Part shown: piece by piece, positions 23,478 through 35,379 of the stretch
Numbering within the stretch: position 1 is the stretch's first letter
Layout of the letters: each line of letters starts with the position of its first letter
From: Rhyacophila brunnea
Taxonomy: Eukaryota > Arthropoda > Insecta > Trichoptera > Rhyacophilidae
Length of the DNA stretch: 64,000 nucleotides
Assembly (NCBI GenBank): GCA_022495005.1
Contig: JAGYXB010000665.1
Location: forward strand, 2,294,001 to 2,358,000
Reading direction: 5' to 3'
Notes under the pieces: model-generated
Told to the model about the DNA's origin: nothing
Seen by the model: the letters and a program-made list of their open reading frames with translations, nothing else
Databases searched by the model: none
Program-made: the position numbers and the translations under genes

Positions 23478-24382
23478 GGGGGGACATGCTCGTCGAAGGT
23501 CAAAATTGAGTTTTTATTATATTTTCAAACCATGATCCTGGACACTCCTTAAACGTTGTAGATAATCTATTTATATAATTTTGAAGCCTTATTAACCTTT
23601 ATTTTTATTTTAAACATTTGATGACTGCATAAAGTATTTTTGTTACATAAAATAGTATTCTTTTCAACCTCTCGCTCTAATGTTTTAGAATATAGTCATA
23701 TTATCTATTATTATTAACACGCGCGTCAATATCATTTTACTCTTTACTTCAATTATAGTTTGTCAATTTATGGCTACGGCCGTATGTTGTAGCTTAACCA
23801 CTGGGGAATGACAAAAGAAATGGCGTATTTCAAAAACACTACCTTATTCTTAGGTCAATAATTATTATAAAGCAATCATTATTCATAAGATGTTTATCAC
23901 ACTTGAATGGTCAAAGACATAGCTTATAATAAGTATCTTTAGAATCATCTTCAAATGTGTTAATCTTGCCGATTTTTTGAATAATAAAACGCCTAATTCT
24001 TGTCAAATTTGGGATCACAGAGATTATCAATATAATTTTTTATCGTGAATATTTTACAAAATTATCTCGTCATAAATTATACTAATGGTTTTATAAATGC
24101 GTTTAAAAATTAATACATGTAAAAAATCATAACACCACTGCACAGTTATGTACCGAAATATGACTATATTCTAAAACATAAGAGCGAGAGGTTTAAAAGA
24201 ATACTATTTTATGTAACAAAAATACTTTATGCAGTCATCAAAATGTTTAAAATAACTATAAAGGATAATAAGGCTTCAAAATTATATAAATAGATTATCT
24301 ACAACGTTTAAGGAGTGTCCAGGATCATGGTTTGAAAATACAATAAAAACTCAATTTTGACCTTCGACGAGCATGTCCCCCC
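23478..24382. mobile_element. TTAA-flanked element with about 225-bp inverted ends
   Basis: TTAA at 23474-23477 and 24383-24386 flanks GGGGGGACATGCTCGTCGAA and its complement. Arms 23478-23702 and 24157-24382 are inverted copies over about 225 bp. The middle (23718-24156) matches 14985-15420, including half of the palindrome described at 14840. TTAA targets suggest piggyBac or Kolobok. No transposase frame is present, so it is non-autonomous. Confidence 0.9.
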
Positions 24383-24389
24383 TTAAGAA

Positions 24390-25810
24390 ATCGGTAAGTA
24401 CAATATAATCTTAAAAAATACATTCAAGACGATAAAGATAGTATGAGGCGGAACGAAATATACATAGGTACCGAGAAAAAGATATTGATATTATTTACCT
24501 GCAAGATGGTAATGTAATTTATTTGATACTACTGCTTATATATGTCATTGGAACTAAAGACCAAAATAATATTTTCTTGTGTAAAAATTTACTCAATCAA
24601 ATATTAGGTACGATTACACCTTAAATAATGTGTACATATTTATAAAGCTCTAAGATTTTTTTCCATACTTATTACGCATAATTTAATAATATCCGATTAA
24701 AGTACCTATAAGACTTCCAGATGGTCCGATTTCGTTGGGCGTTGGGGTCAATTTGGTTCGTATTGCGACGTCTGTTTGTGTGTTGGCTGATATAATTATA
24801 TCGGGTGCTGTAGGGCGACATTTGACGATCAATGTCTCTGCTAAAGAAAGGAGGAACTGATGCAAGGATTCTGTTCATATTGTTAGAACTATCAATCATG
24901 TGATAAAATCTGGAAGCAACAGCCGATTTAATTTGGCTGACCATAGACAAAATAATATGTGTACTGAAAAAATATCGGAATTTATGAATGAACTATTATA
25001 GTAGGAGTATGATAAATTTTTACGACATGTCATTTTCGGTATGTCAGTGTTAGACCGTTGAAGTTATTTATTAAATTACGTTTAATTTTGTTTGTACGTA
25101 CTACTTTGTCTTTATTTATACTATACTGTCTTTCTAGACTCCTTCTAGTCGAATAAAAAGACCGTATTTTCTTGAATCATGTTTAATGAATATATATGAC
25201 TTTATATGTACCTACTACCACATTATTAATCTCGTACAGAAGATATGTATATTTTATATTTGGGAAACCTAAGCAATTTATATCGAAATGTATTATGGTA
25301 GGTAACGGAATTATGTGAATTCGAAATATCGTACGTATAAATAACTTACTGACAATAAATCCTAAACTAGTGAGTTAGGGGCCGGTGTATTATCGCCGTA
25401 TAAAAAAAGTTAATAGATTTTTTGTCTCCCAATCTCAAACGATGTATTTCCCTTTTCAGGAAGAAACTTCCACGTGCGTAAACCTCACAAAGCCCTATCG
25501 CTATCTTCTATTTTGGCCATACGTCACCGAAATGTTGTCTTCAATAGATATATCCACCCTCCTCTCCCATCAAATCCTTTATATACTTTACAGAAACTAA
25601 GTGTATCCGATATCCCAGCTGTGATTTTAGCTTTGTGTTTGGACGCATTATACGTAGTATGTATCAAGGGTATGTAGGAGAAAGAATATGAAGGAAACGG
25701 TAAGCTTTCGCAAATCCTGCTATCGTAAATACGAGTACCTATGTGGATACTGAGACGGGAAATTTCGTTAATAAATTTACAACCAGGGTTCTTCCTGAGA
25801 TGGTCCCCGC
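24390..25810. other. AT-rich intergenic DNA, nothing assigned
   Basis: No gene recognised. Overlapping frames on both strands at 24672-24950 and 25385-25820 have no motif and shadow one another. Confidence 0.45.
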
Positions 25811-25811
25811 A

Positions 25812-25985
25812 AACATGCAATGTTGTTTAAGGCACTGGCTTATCATACCGGGTTTTCCGGGCTCGATTCCCGGTTAGGTCACAATGCATCTTTGTGATTT
25901 TCTGAAGGTTAGGTATTTCTGAAATATATAAAATGAGTTTATTGAACATACATAATTCGGAAAGATCTCAGAAACATAGCCATTT
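25812..25985 (+). mobile_element. tRNA-derived SINE, family C
   Basis: The head TGTTTAAGGCACTGGCTTAT followed by ACCGGGTTTTCCGGGCTCGATTCCCGG, given here as CCGGGC and TCGATTCCCGG, has the layout of a tRNA: D-arm remnant, anticodon region and an intact T-arm with B box (GCTCGATTCC). The acceptor stem does not pair, so it is not a working tRNA. A body of about 100 bp follows. Confidence 0.65.
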
Positions 25986-25989
25986 GAAA

Positions 25990-26530
25990 ATACATTAAAA
26001 AAAATGGTAGGTTCCGGGCGGGACGAAGCATTATCCACGGGAATAAATATTTTGAATTATTCGTTGTTAATTAAAATGGTTCATTAAATGAGGTTATCGT
26101 GAATTATCATCCAGTAAATATCTATATCAATATCTTTATAAAAAATCTGTGATTGTTGTGGCCAACGTCTTTTTTCAATGTTTATTGGACATTACATAAC
26201 GCTGTGGAGAAGTGGCAGATAGTACCTAGATGTATGATGAAAGAAATACAGGTCAGAAAAATTAATTAACAAATAAAATTAAACAAAATAAATACCATGT
26301 ACTTTATTTACATTAGGTATTTAATAATAACGATCATGACTAGTTTTGTACTATTAAATCCTTCAAATGTCTACCTTCTTTCTAAGTCAACAAAACTAGT
26401 CACAAGACACGCATATTTTATTTTGAGTAGTACCTACAACGTTTTGTGGAAATGTCCATGTTGAGCATGACGCGATAACACCACAAGCAAAAAATCTAAA
26501 GAATAAGGGGACAGACAAGAGTAAGTACGC
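25990..26530. other. Intergenic DNA with one perfect short hairpin
   Basis: No gene recognised. GACTAGTTTTGT at 26339-26350 pairs with ACAAAACTAGTC at 26390-26401 across a 39-nt loop. Confidence 0.5.
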
Positions 26531-26750
26531 GATATGATAGATATTGTTAAGTCGATCAAATTACAATATATCGGACATATCGCTCGGCGAGTGGGCAATT
26601 GCTACACAATTCAATTATGCAGTGGTGCTAAAGCTCGCTGGATAAACGAAATCATCAAGTTTGGTGGAAGTACGTGGCAGCGAATAAATAGGGACTGAGA
26701 AGAGTTGAATTGAAGGAAGTAGGAGAGGATCGATTCCGGCTGATCATGGA
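26531..26750 (+). pseudogene. LINE C-terminal tail, remnant
   Basis: From 26561 the frame gives LQYIGHIARRVGNCYTI, then AKARWINEIIKFGGSTWQRI and NRD before a stop. GH.ARR....(R)W...I....G..W.R...DR..W is the standard tail of several insect LINEs; here the last DR..W is broken by a TGA (NRD*EEL). Further stops follow to 26750. The CGCTCGGCGAGTG at 26581 is shared with the tail at 19796, so both derive from one family. Confidence 0.8.
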
Positions 26751-26754
26751 TATA

Positions 26755-28318
26755 TCTAATATATTGGCTGTTCATCGATAATTCTCTTTCATACTACACG
26801 CCTCATATTAATAAGTAATTAAGGGTATTTCGAAATGTGAAACTCGTAAAATTAATGTTGGTATCTATGGTGAAATGATATCACACCTTATCCTCACTTC
26901 GATATTTTTTTCCCGTGAAACCTTTTCTTTCGCCCCCGAGGGTATATGGCCCGTCGTCCCACGTGATCCTCCGAAAGGAAGTTATGTCTTACGATGTATG
27001 ATCGCTACATTAAATTACCTAGCATTCAATACATTTTATTTTAGTTTCATAAACAGACTATTTGGTAATATGTTCACTGATAATGTTGCTTTATTTCATT
27101 TAATCTGGTCGATCATATTAAATTTTATCACAAATCACAAAGTGTTATAATTTATTGTATAATAATATAATATCATTTAGTGTGTTAACAACGTTTTACG
27201 TAACGCAATTAATATTATATGTACACATTATGTAATTACAGAAATCCATAAAAAAATCCAGTGGCGTATCATTGTGATAATATAGTTTCTTAAATAATAA
27301 CAACTAGTCCCCTACAACACTAAGCCCACAAAATCCTTCTACCTTTTCAAGACCGGCCTCCTATCAAGATATTTTCAATTGCCTGGATACGCGAAGTCAA
27401 TCCAGATAAAAAAAAACAAAACGCCATCGCAACTACTTCTATAATCCCTTGCATTAAAAATTAACAGAAAATATATTTTAATATATATTTTCTACTTTGT
27501 CGTATGCCTACATCAGAATCGTGATTCCAATCAGAGCCTCAGTTTGTTACATTTCTCTTGCGATCTCTGCATTAAACCGTTTGTATGGATGAAGATGTCA
27601 AGTGGCCCCATAGCTTACTTGATTTGATCGGATCATCAAGTAAGATGACCTCGATCTATGATTCGAGCACCCCTAGTATGTGCCTTCAAGACCACAACTC
27701 AGAAACAATCAATGTCAACATATTATATACATATATATATGTTACATATAGGTACATTCATTTACATCTTCTATTTATGTGAAGGGTATTATTGCTTGCT
27801 GTTTTCACTGCAGTATCGTCTTCTGAGGTTGTAATAATGAAGCGTAGTATATATTTGCCACGAAAACAATAATTATTTTTTACGTTTTCCCGCTCAATTA
27901 CAAAACGATGGAATATTCATGTCCGCCGGTATTTTAATTGGAAATTTCAAATGAAACCGTGTTTTATAAACACTTCGAAAATTTGAATATCTATCGTTAC
28001 TTAGGAACTCGGTGTCTTGGGCCGATTCCATTGCAGACTGGCAAACAAAGCGGAAATTGCGTGTCTGACGGATATTGCGCCGCTGTGGTTGTAAATAATT
28101 AATTCTTATTTGAACGGCCATTTCGTTAATATTAAATACAAACCGTTTGCACATTTTCAACGGCGGATCGCAATACATAATTATTGTACCGTTGTGTTTT
28201 ACGCATTAACGTTGGTGTTATTTTATTCATCAATTGATTCCAGGTTTCCCGTTCTTTCTTATAAAAACACTACTTACCTATATTTTATAATGTCCTGGAG
28301 AAAGAAAGTAAGACCTAC
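26755..28318. other. Intergenic DNA with GC-richer patches
   Basis: No gene recognised. Patches at 26920-27000 and 27990-28230 are less AT-rich and may be single-copy. CCAGTGGCGTATC at 27259 resembles a lone hAT-type end with no partner. Confidence 0.4.
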
Positions 28319-28322
28319 ATAA

Positions 28323-28443
28323 TGCCGGGTTCACACTGGCAACATGGCGCGCGACAACCTCGTTAAATTTTACGATAATTATCATACTTATCGTAAAATT
28401 TAACGATGTTGTCGCGCGACATGTTGCCAGTGTGGACCCGGCA
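28323..28443. mobile_element. 121-bp palindromic MITE, TSD TAA
   Basis: TAA at 28320-28322 and 28444-28446 flanks arms that begin TGCCGGGTTCACACTGGCAA and are mirrored with few mismatches to the centre at 28383. The 9-nt loop is TTATCATAC between TTACGATAA and TTATCGTAA. The TAA duplication suggests a PIF/Harbinger-type MITE. There is no coding capacity. Confidence 0.9.
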
Positions 28444-28449
28444 TAAGAC

Positions 28450-30380
28450 TTACATAATTTGGGTAGATAGATACAATATGCAAAAAATAATTCTTGGACT
28501 CAGTAGTATTTATATAGTCTCGGATTAAATTTAATAAACAGAGTGTTTCTATCACGGGACACATAAATAATGGGAAGTGGGTTGCTTTCTGGTTGAGGCT
28601 GTAACAAGATTTAAATTTCGAATGGTGAGAAAAATGGGATAAACTTAAACACGTGTTAAATAATATGTCATAAACGGATAATTTATTCGTCCTACGATTG
28701 TGCCAGTCAATGCAAATGGCATAGTAAATTGTACCTCGTTTTTAATCGATCTCTACTCCAAACTTGTATGTAGGTAGGTAATAATATAGTTGTGTAATAA
28801 AAACGCTGTTTCATACGTACTGTTATTTTTTTTTTATTTATTAATTTTAGTGAAATATTTTTGTAAGTATGTCAGTGTGATGTACGTACCTACAATACTT
28901 AATAGATTTTAGTATATCTCGTTAGTCTCTGCATCCAGTAATTTATTCCATAATTTACCTTAAATTTGTGAACCGGTCGGTACTTAAAGTCGTAAATAAG
29001 TCATCGGTTTAATTCGAAAGTTTTCAGTCTGCACCTTAACGTGTAGCGATAAATTCAAAAATTTGAATAATGCCAGATATTCTACTTCTGCTTTCTTCGT
29101 GCGATAGCAACATTTCTACGCAGCATACTGCTCTTCCCTTGTGACAGACATTACACATGAGTTAAAAGCAGTAAGGGGTTATCTAGTTCTAATAATTTTT
29201 ATTCTATTCTATAAATATTCATCACTCGACACCTCTGTGGTTTCAGGCTTTTGGCGGTACATAATTGTAATAAAACTACACAACTCTCAAAACTATGTGT
29301 AACTGCTTAGTGCAGGTAACTGTGTTCAGTTTGATTTAACGATTTGAGAAACTGGTGAACTATAAGTTCACATATCCCATTAATTTCGTTTTTAGAGCGC
29401 AATGAAAAAACGTTTAAAAACCTGATATTATCCTTCGTTCGAATGGACTACACCAAAAATATTAGGTACATAGCCAATAACTGCGAACTAGTTCGACGGA
29501 ACCGATACGCAATACATTATTTTATAGTACTTTGCCAGTGTCTAGCCATTAAGACGATACATCAGTGAAACGGCAAATCGACAATTATTTGTCGATTTGC
29601 TAACTATAGGCGCGCCGAAATTTTGGACTCGCTGGCATTCGGAGAGAGAACGCCGAGCTGGGAACACGTCAATTTGTTTCGTGATGGCGACGGGGTTATT
29701 AATTCTTAAATCGTGTAAAGATGACTAAAACGTTACCCATTTACTTGAAAAAGAAAACATGTCAATGAATATATTATTATTGTTACTAATAGTACAATAA
29801 ACAGAACATTCAATGGACGCATGTTGGATTTATATGACAAATTATATTTTGTTCGGCATGCGTCATTTGCGCCCGCAATCCGCGCATCGCCTAGCCACGA
29901 TCTTTTTAGACCATGCCTCAACTGAGGTATAGCCTTAATGCAAATACACATATTTTTTTTTTATATGTATAATATTAAATTATGAATGTGGAAAACAGTA
30001 GTTATATATTTAAATGAAACGCCTTTATTTAATTCAAGCCACCTGTTTGTAATCAAGTTTTCCTGCGTGATTGTTTGCCCGTAAAGGAAACCCCACGCCG
30101 TTGGCAAACGTGACAACAATGTAATTAAATCCACTTCACTTGACTGCGTGCGACATGGCAGACATGAACCGAAAACCTGTCACCTCTTTTCACGAAGAAA
30201 CTATCCTCCCAGTTATGAAAACGCCCAGCGTATTACTTACTTACCCCCATCAATCCATCCAGCACCCTGATAAAAGTGCCGATGAACTCTCTGCCATGAA
30301 GCGTATTTCATTTGGGGGGAATTTGTGGTCCTCGAACCGTGGTAATATTAAACTAAATTACTATTTCGATTATTTTCTTT
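28450..30380. other. Intergenic DNA, with GC-richer patches and one short hairpin
   Basis: No gene recognised. GC-richer patches occur at 29000-29160 and 29560-29700 (GGCGCGCCGAAATTTTGG). A perfect hairpin with 12-bp arms and a 4-nt loop is at 29573-29600. Frames at 29733-29951 on minus and 30140-30412 have no motif. Confidence 0.45.
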
Positions 30381-30426
30381 TAATATTAATACTATCGACC
30401 GAAGATACTTGATGGAATTTGAATTT

Positions 30427-31221
30427 AAATTCTAATGTATTCAAGCTCTGCACTATTCCATTTACGTCGTTTTTTGCGTCCCGGGTTTCGCCTTTCGGCA
30501 TCTTCAGGCGTCGTGTACACTCACCAAAGGTAAACGCACACTGACAACGAACACTCTTAACTCTACCTTATATAGTAAATCAATACAATAAAGTAAGTAA
30601 AAACTCCATTACCTACTTATCTAGTCAGAGATCACAATAAATACAATAAACAAAAATTATGAATAGTTGTAGTGTCAGTAAAAATTCTAATTAGTAAAAA
30701 TATGAAGCGAGTTTATATGTATAGTTTTTTAAAGATAATGTTATAAAAGTAGGTACCATGTAAGACTATTATTAAATACTAACATCTCATTGGTTAACTC
30801 CATTAATTATTTTTCTTAGAATTGACGATTTAGGTACACCTCTTGAGTGTAGTATTTTTATTGTTTATAAAGAGTAATGATCAATTATTCGGTTTTGACG
30901 ATTTATTTTAATAATATGCTATCGAGTGTATTGTTATTAATAAGATAGGGTTTTTACTATTTAGGTTTTTTACTGACACTCAACTATTCATAATTTGTTT
31001 ATTGTATTTTTTGTGACCTCTGACTAGATAGGTAGGTAATGGAGTTTTTACTTACTTTATTGTATGGATTTACTATATAAGGTAGAGTTTAGAGTGTTTG
31101 TTGTCAGTGTGTGTTTACCTTTGGTGAGTGTACACGACGCCTGAAGATGCCGAAAGGCGAAACCCGGGTCGCAAAAAACGACTTAAATGGAATAATACAG
31201 AGCTTGAATCCATTAGAATTT
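30427..31221. mobile_element. Fold-back element, family F, about 280-bp arms
   Basis: The left arm (30427-30706) and right arm (30942-31221) are inverted copies. Landmarks are AAATTCTAATG, ATTCAAGCTCTG, CTATTCCATTTACGTCG, TCGCCTTTCGGCATCTTCAG, GTGTACACTCACC and CTAGTCAGAG. The middle (30707-30941) is AT-rich. An outer segment at 30381-30426 (ACTATCGACCGAAG, ACTTGATGG) is shared with 58800 and 20780, so the full family is longer. The 78-codon frame at 31128-31364 is arm sequence, not a gene. Confidence 0.85.
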
Positions 31222-31229
31222 ATTTTCTT

Positions 31230-31360
31230 TTAGTTTTAATGACCGGTTTGTTTCTGCCTTGGTCGTTTTGTTTGATTTTTTTGTGTGCATTTATTATTTC
31301 TAGAGAAAATAATATATACCTATATATGCTTCGCTTCGTCTATCTTCGTCCACGGTCAGA
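31230..31360. other. Short intergenic gap
   Basis: Nothing recognised. A TAATGACCGGTTT phrase at 31235 resembles the palindrome at 20240. Confidence 0.4.
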
Positions 31361-31363
31361 GTA

Positions 31364-31496
31364 GTTGCTACCACCGATGTTCATGATTTAATAATTATTA
31401 TTCGCGATATTCAATGCACGTTGTAGCCAGTCGCGTTTAAAGTGCGCGATGTATAGCAAGTTTTCATATTAAAATGATGAACATCGGTGGCCACAA
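31364..31496. repeat. Inverted repeat pair, about 27-bp arms
   Basis: GTTGCTACCACCGATGTTCA (31364 on) is mirrored by TGAACATCGGTGGCCACAAC (ends at 31496), with a 79-nt interior that is GC-richer (GTAGCCAGTCGCG). It is either a small MITE or a structured non-coding element. No TSD is visible. Confidence 0.65.
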
Positions 31497-31499
31497 CGA

Positions 31500-32500
31500 C
31501 GTTGGTCGTGGTCTTGGCCGCATTAGTGCACGCATACGGCATAGCGTTACATTTAATTTATATAAAAAACACGATCGATCATATACTTTCCTGTCATGAC
31601 TTCCAGACAAAAATATCAATTCTTAATAGAAATCAAAAATACTGTGATCCCTGTGGAATATGTGTTGCCAAGTTTTGGACCATTTCCATAAAGGTAGCGG
31701 GTGCTATAGTTTTTTCAGTGATTTTTTTCACCTGATCGACATTTTGCCTTCTGCCTCCTTTCTCTAGCACATTTTTGAGGCTTCCTGGGCACCCTCAGCC
31801 CCCGTCGCCAGCACGACATCTTGGAAACGTAAAGTTTCTTTTCTTTGGCTCCCAAGTTCCATAGATTCGACACCATACATGGAAATACGTGGAAACATCT
31901 AATTTTGCACCAGATATATAATTTTGTTCTTTGATATACTTATCTCTAAAGAAAAAAAAGTATTCAGTTAGACATAAAAACCTGACTACGCCGATAAATT
32001 AGTTTTCGACTAGATTTGGTAAATCCGTTCTTAGGAACACTCCTGGATATGTAGCTATATGGTTTATATAAATGACTCGCTCATTCATTTGTATTTATCA
32101 TCAATAGTGACTCGTGACTGGTTAAAAATAATAAAATTTAAACTTTTATTATTACTTGAGAATCTCAATTGCACGTGCATCGATTTTTGTGCCACCCTCA
32201 CAGACATCAGCACGCGAAGAAAATCTCCCTTTGCTAGACAGTAACACCCCTCACCACCAATGGCGTGCACAGACTTTTAAAAGGCAGCTAAATTAGCAGG
32301 TATTTATCTGAAAGCTACAAGCAGTAAGTACCAACTAATTCTTTTTCTATCGGCGCTATATTCCAAATTGAGCACATAGCTTAGCAGAGCCATATACATT
32401 ATTATTCTCTATCTCCAGCAGTTTCTTGTTCAAATATTCTTGCTCAGAACTTTCAACGGAATCTTACAGCCTAGACGTTCTCCCTATCATACGAAACTAC
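31500..32500. other. Intergenic DNA, nothing firmly assigned
   Basis: A GC-richer phrase at 31740-31830 (CCCTCAGCCCCCGTCGCCAG) might be a decayed repeat. ACCAATGGCGTGCACAGACT at 32258 resembles a transposon end without a partner. No gene recognised. Confidence 0.4.
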
Positions 32501-32505
32501 TACTA

Positions 32506-33310
32506 TTTGTTACGCTCCAGCATTGGAGCTTAATGCAAATACAATACGATTCCCTTGCGCATCCTGCATGTGATATCCCGTAGATCGCTGTTTTACAATA
32601 GCTGCAGGGTAACGGAATCATTTAGGCTTTGTCACAAGAATGCGGATTATCGCACTATCAAGCGGAATCCGGAAAACATGTCTAAGCCACGTAAGTGTCT
32701 CCTCGTGACTACTTCAATCACCAAGAACTAACGTGTCCGTTCCCATTATCCGAATGTAATGTGGTCGTATAGAATCAGCCTAGACATCTATTCGCAAAGG
32801 TCAAAATAAATAAAGTTTGGACTCTGTTAATGCGTCAATTACATTGAGCTACTTTACGAGCTGTTTGTTGGCAAATTTAATAGCTGGCGATTCCGCTACT
32901 GCGATTGTGATGATGACACACAAAACTTTCCATTTGCTGAGAGGTCACAAGCCAGCGACTATTTTGACACAACGTAGTTCGTTTTTTTACCGGGACGTTG
33001 CTACTGCGCTCTACTGCGCAGACGCAGTAGGCCCACACACCGGCGTGTAGCGTGTAAAGTTGACCGGCTTTCAACTTTTCTCGGTAGATTGTTTACAATA
33101 TGCTTGTTAGCTTGTTCAATGATGACACTGGGCGACTTAACAGGCAGATTGTAAATTCGCCAACATGCAGCTCGTAAAGTAGCTCAATGTAATTTACGCA
33201 TAAGGTGCTATGCCTCGCAGCCGTACAGAAGCATAGGTGGCACGCACGCGTTGCACAAACGGTATTTGGTTGACGCTAGATTCTCACAGAATATAGCGTT
33301 GGCTAAGTTA
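32506..33310 (-). pseudogene. Antisense LINE tail, interrupted by a MITE
   Basis: The minus strand contains LTWLRHVFRIPLDSAIIRIL followed by VTKPK and, near the 3' end, APMLERNK and a stop. The same pieces occur in the 51405-51880 remnant, as do CGTTG.ACAAACGG.ATTTGGT and CACAGAATAT at 33247-33300. TW..H..RIP is the usual W.GH..RMP of LINE tails. Many stops and frameshifts make it dead. The 370-bp element at 32831-33200 has inserted within it. Confidence 0.6.
32831..33200. mobile_element. MITE with about 50-bp inverted ends, TSD TAA
   Basis: TAA at 32828-32830 and 33201-33203 flanks ends TGCGTCAATTACATTGAGCT and its complement. Pairing continues through ACTTTACGAGCTG and GGCAAATTTA. The 3-bp duplication fits PIF/Harbinger MITEs. 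It sits inside an older LINE remnant, which dates it as the younger insertion. The 77- and 65-codon frames inside it overlap on opposite strands and are not genes. Confidence 0.85.
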
Positions 33311-33434
33311 GCTGAAAGCGCCCATGAGGATTCCAAGTTCACTAGAAAACTGTGGTCATGGACAACCATAGTAACATACGCAACTGCTGCTCATATTAAC
33401 GTTCTCATTGTTTCCCAACCTTTTTACACCTAAG

Positions 33435-35085
33435 AACCGCTAACTCATAAATAAAAAATATTTATATAGTATTTTTAATTTTTATTTTATAAAATATACA
33501 TAGGTAGATTCAACAGTTTGAATCCGAATTTAAAAAAAAAACATACATAAAAATTCTATAGTCAATTGAAATAATCAGAACCCGATAAGTAAACGATACC
33601 TACTAGAACTTTGAGAAACCAATGTAGGTGTAGTTTAAAAAAAAAATACGGTGACATCTGCAGCTGCATAATTGGTAGAATGGTTGATGACCGTGGCTTC
33701 AGTTTTGTTTCGAAGAGTGGTGCATTGATATCCATTTGGTTTCCCCGTTTCGTTTGTATTACTGCTTACTTTAATTTTTTTGACTGACGATTTGCTTGGC
33801 AGATGCATTATTTATTATAAAATTGTTTGTGAACCGGTGGAAAAACTCTACGAACCAGTGCCGGTCCACGAACCGGCGGTTGTTAAACACTGTTCTATAA
33901 AGTCTATCTATATAACATATTTCATGCTGTATCTAGTTATGAAACAATATATTTGCAATCTTCTTTATCAGATTATTGTAACGAGCGAGCGTTTGAATAA
34001 GGAAAAAGTTAAAATGAGTGAGTTGACATATATGATTATTTTTACGTACAATAAATCTCAACCTGTCTGAATGTATCTGTTTGTTACGCAGTCTGTATAC
34101 ATTTTATGCAATTGTGGTGTGGTACAGAGTGTTTTCCATGTTGTCTAAAGGGGACACATTACTTTCTTACATCTGCTCTTGGCAGGCGACCCATCCATCC
34201 GCGGCTCGTATTCTATCTAGTAAATGGCACCGTAGGAAACGGTATTAGTTATAATATTATATACATATATAGTCTTCCGCACACTACATTTATTTATGTT
34301 TTGCCAGGGAGGCAGTGCCTTTCTGCCTGCATGGAGTGCACGCTACTGCCCATAACTCATCCCCCGCCGCCCTCTCACTAAGATCGCTTTCACAATAGTT
34401 TCGGTTACACGCGATGAGATATTTCACCAGAACATCTTCTGCACAAAGAACTGATGCTACTCTTGCAAATTAAATTGGTCTTCCTTGCCAATAACAATTA
34501 CCACATACATTAGATTTCGCAGCGATGAAAGCTTTCGCGCTGATAGGACGAGATGCGGCCGTTAATGACGCCTCGTTTAGCCTCGTAATTTGATTTTCTT
34601 GCCGAGATATTTCTACCTTATTTCCGTATTGAAATGGGTTGTGTCATTTCCCTGATCAAATCTTTATCAAACCGTATAGCTAAAAACTGATTAAATTATT
34701 GCGTTAATATTCTCGGAAAAGTGGCTGACTGCTTTGTTTGATTACATCCGGGTTACTTATGCCTAATTTATTTATTCGATAGCAACGAATTTTACCAGAA
34801 TAAACAGAAACAGTTACTCAAATACGAATGTTTATAGCCAACCAAAATATCAACTTCGCTAACTTAATAAAGAAATGAATAAACTGAACATAACTTTATT
34901 TAAACGTAGTTTTATTATTATCACCTGGTGTCGTACCATATTTTCTAAAGAGATTAAACTATTATAATATTATATAAGTATGTGGGAGTAATACGCACTT
35001 TTTGTATATTTGATAGTAATTTCATTACGTATTTAGAATGGTCGAATTGGTGTTGAGATAAAATTTAATAAATTATTATTGATGT
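33435..35085. other. Intergenic DNA with a GC-richer island (34140-34640)
   Basis: No gene recognised. The island includes CCCCCGCCGCCCTCTCACTA and GATGCGGCCGTTAATGACGC. It has no long frame with a motif, so it is a candidate non-coding conserved element. The rest is AT-rich. Confidence 0.4.
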
Positions 35086-35089
35086 AGTG

Positions 35090-35373
35090 TTTGTACTATT
35101 CCATTTGTGTCGTTTTTTGCGACTCATGTTTCGCCTTTATGCATCTTGAGGCACTTCACTCATTCACCAATGGTAAACGCAGCAATGATTAATTCTCGTT
35201 TATATGATGAACATAATATACTTACAATAAAGTAACGCAAAACTCTTTAGCTACTAAGTAAAGGAGCAGTTATATTTTCTCCTTTTCTTTTTAGCCATTT
35301 GCCAGTGTGCATAGTGCCTGACGATGCCGAAAGGCGAACCCGAACAATGGAATAGTACAAAAGCTTATAATTT
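35090..35373. mobile_element. Fold-back family F, short two-ended copy
   Basis: The left end GTACTATTCCATTTGTGTCG, TTTCGCCTTTATGCATCTTG and TCACTCATTCACCAATGG faces a right end ATGCCGAAAGGCGAA and AATGGAATAGTAC. The interior is short and AT-rich. It is the smallest copy of the family here that still has both ends. Confidence 0.8.
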
Positions 35374-35379
35374 AAATTA

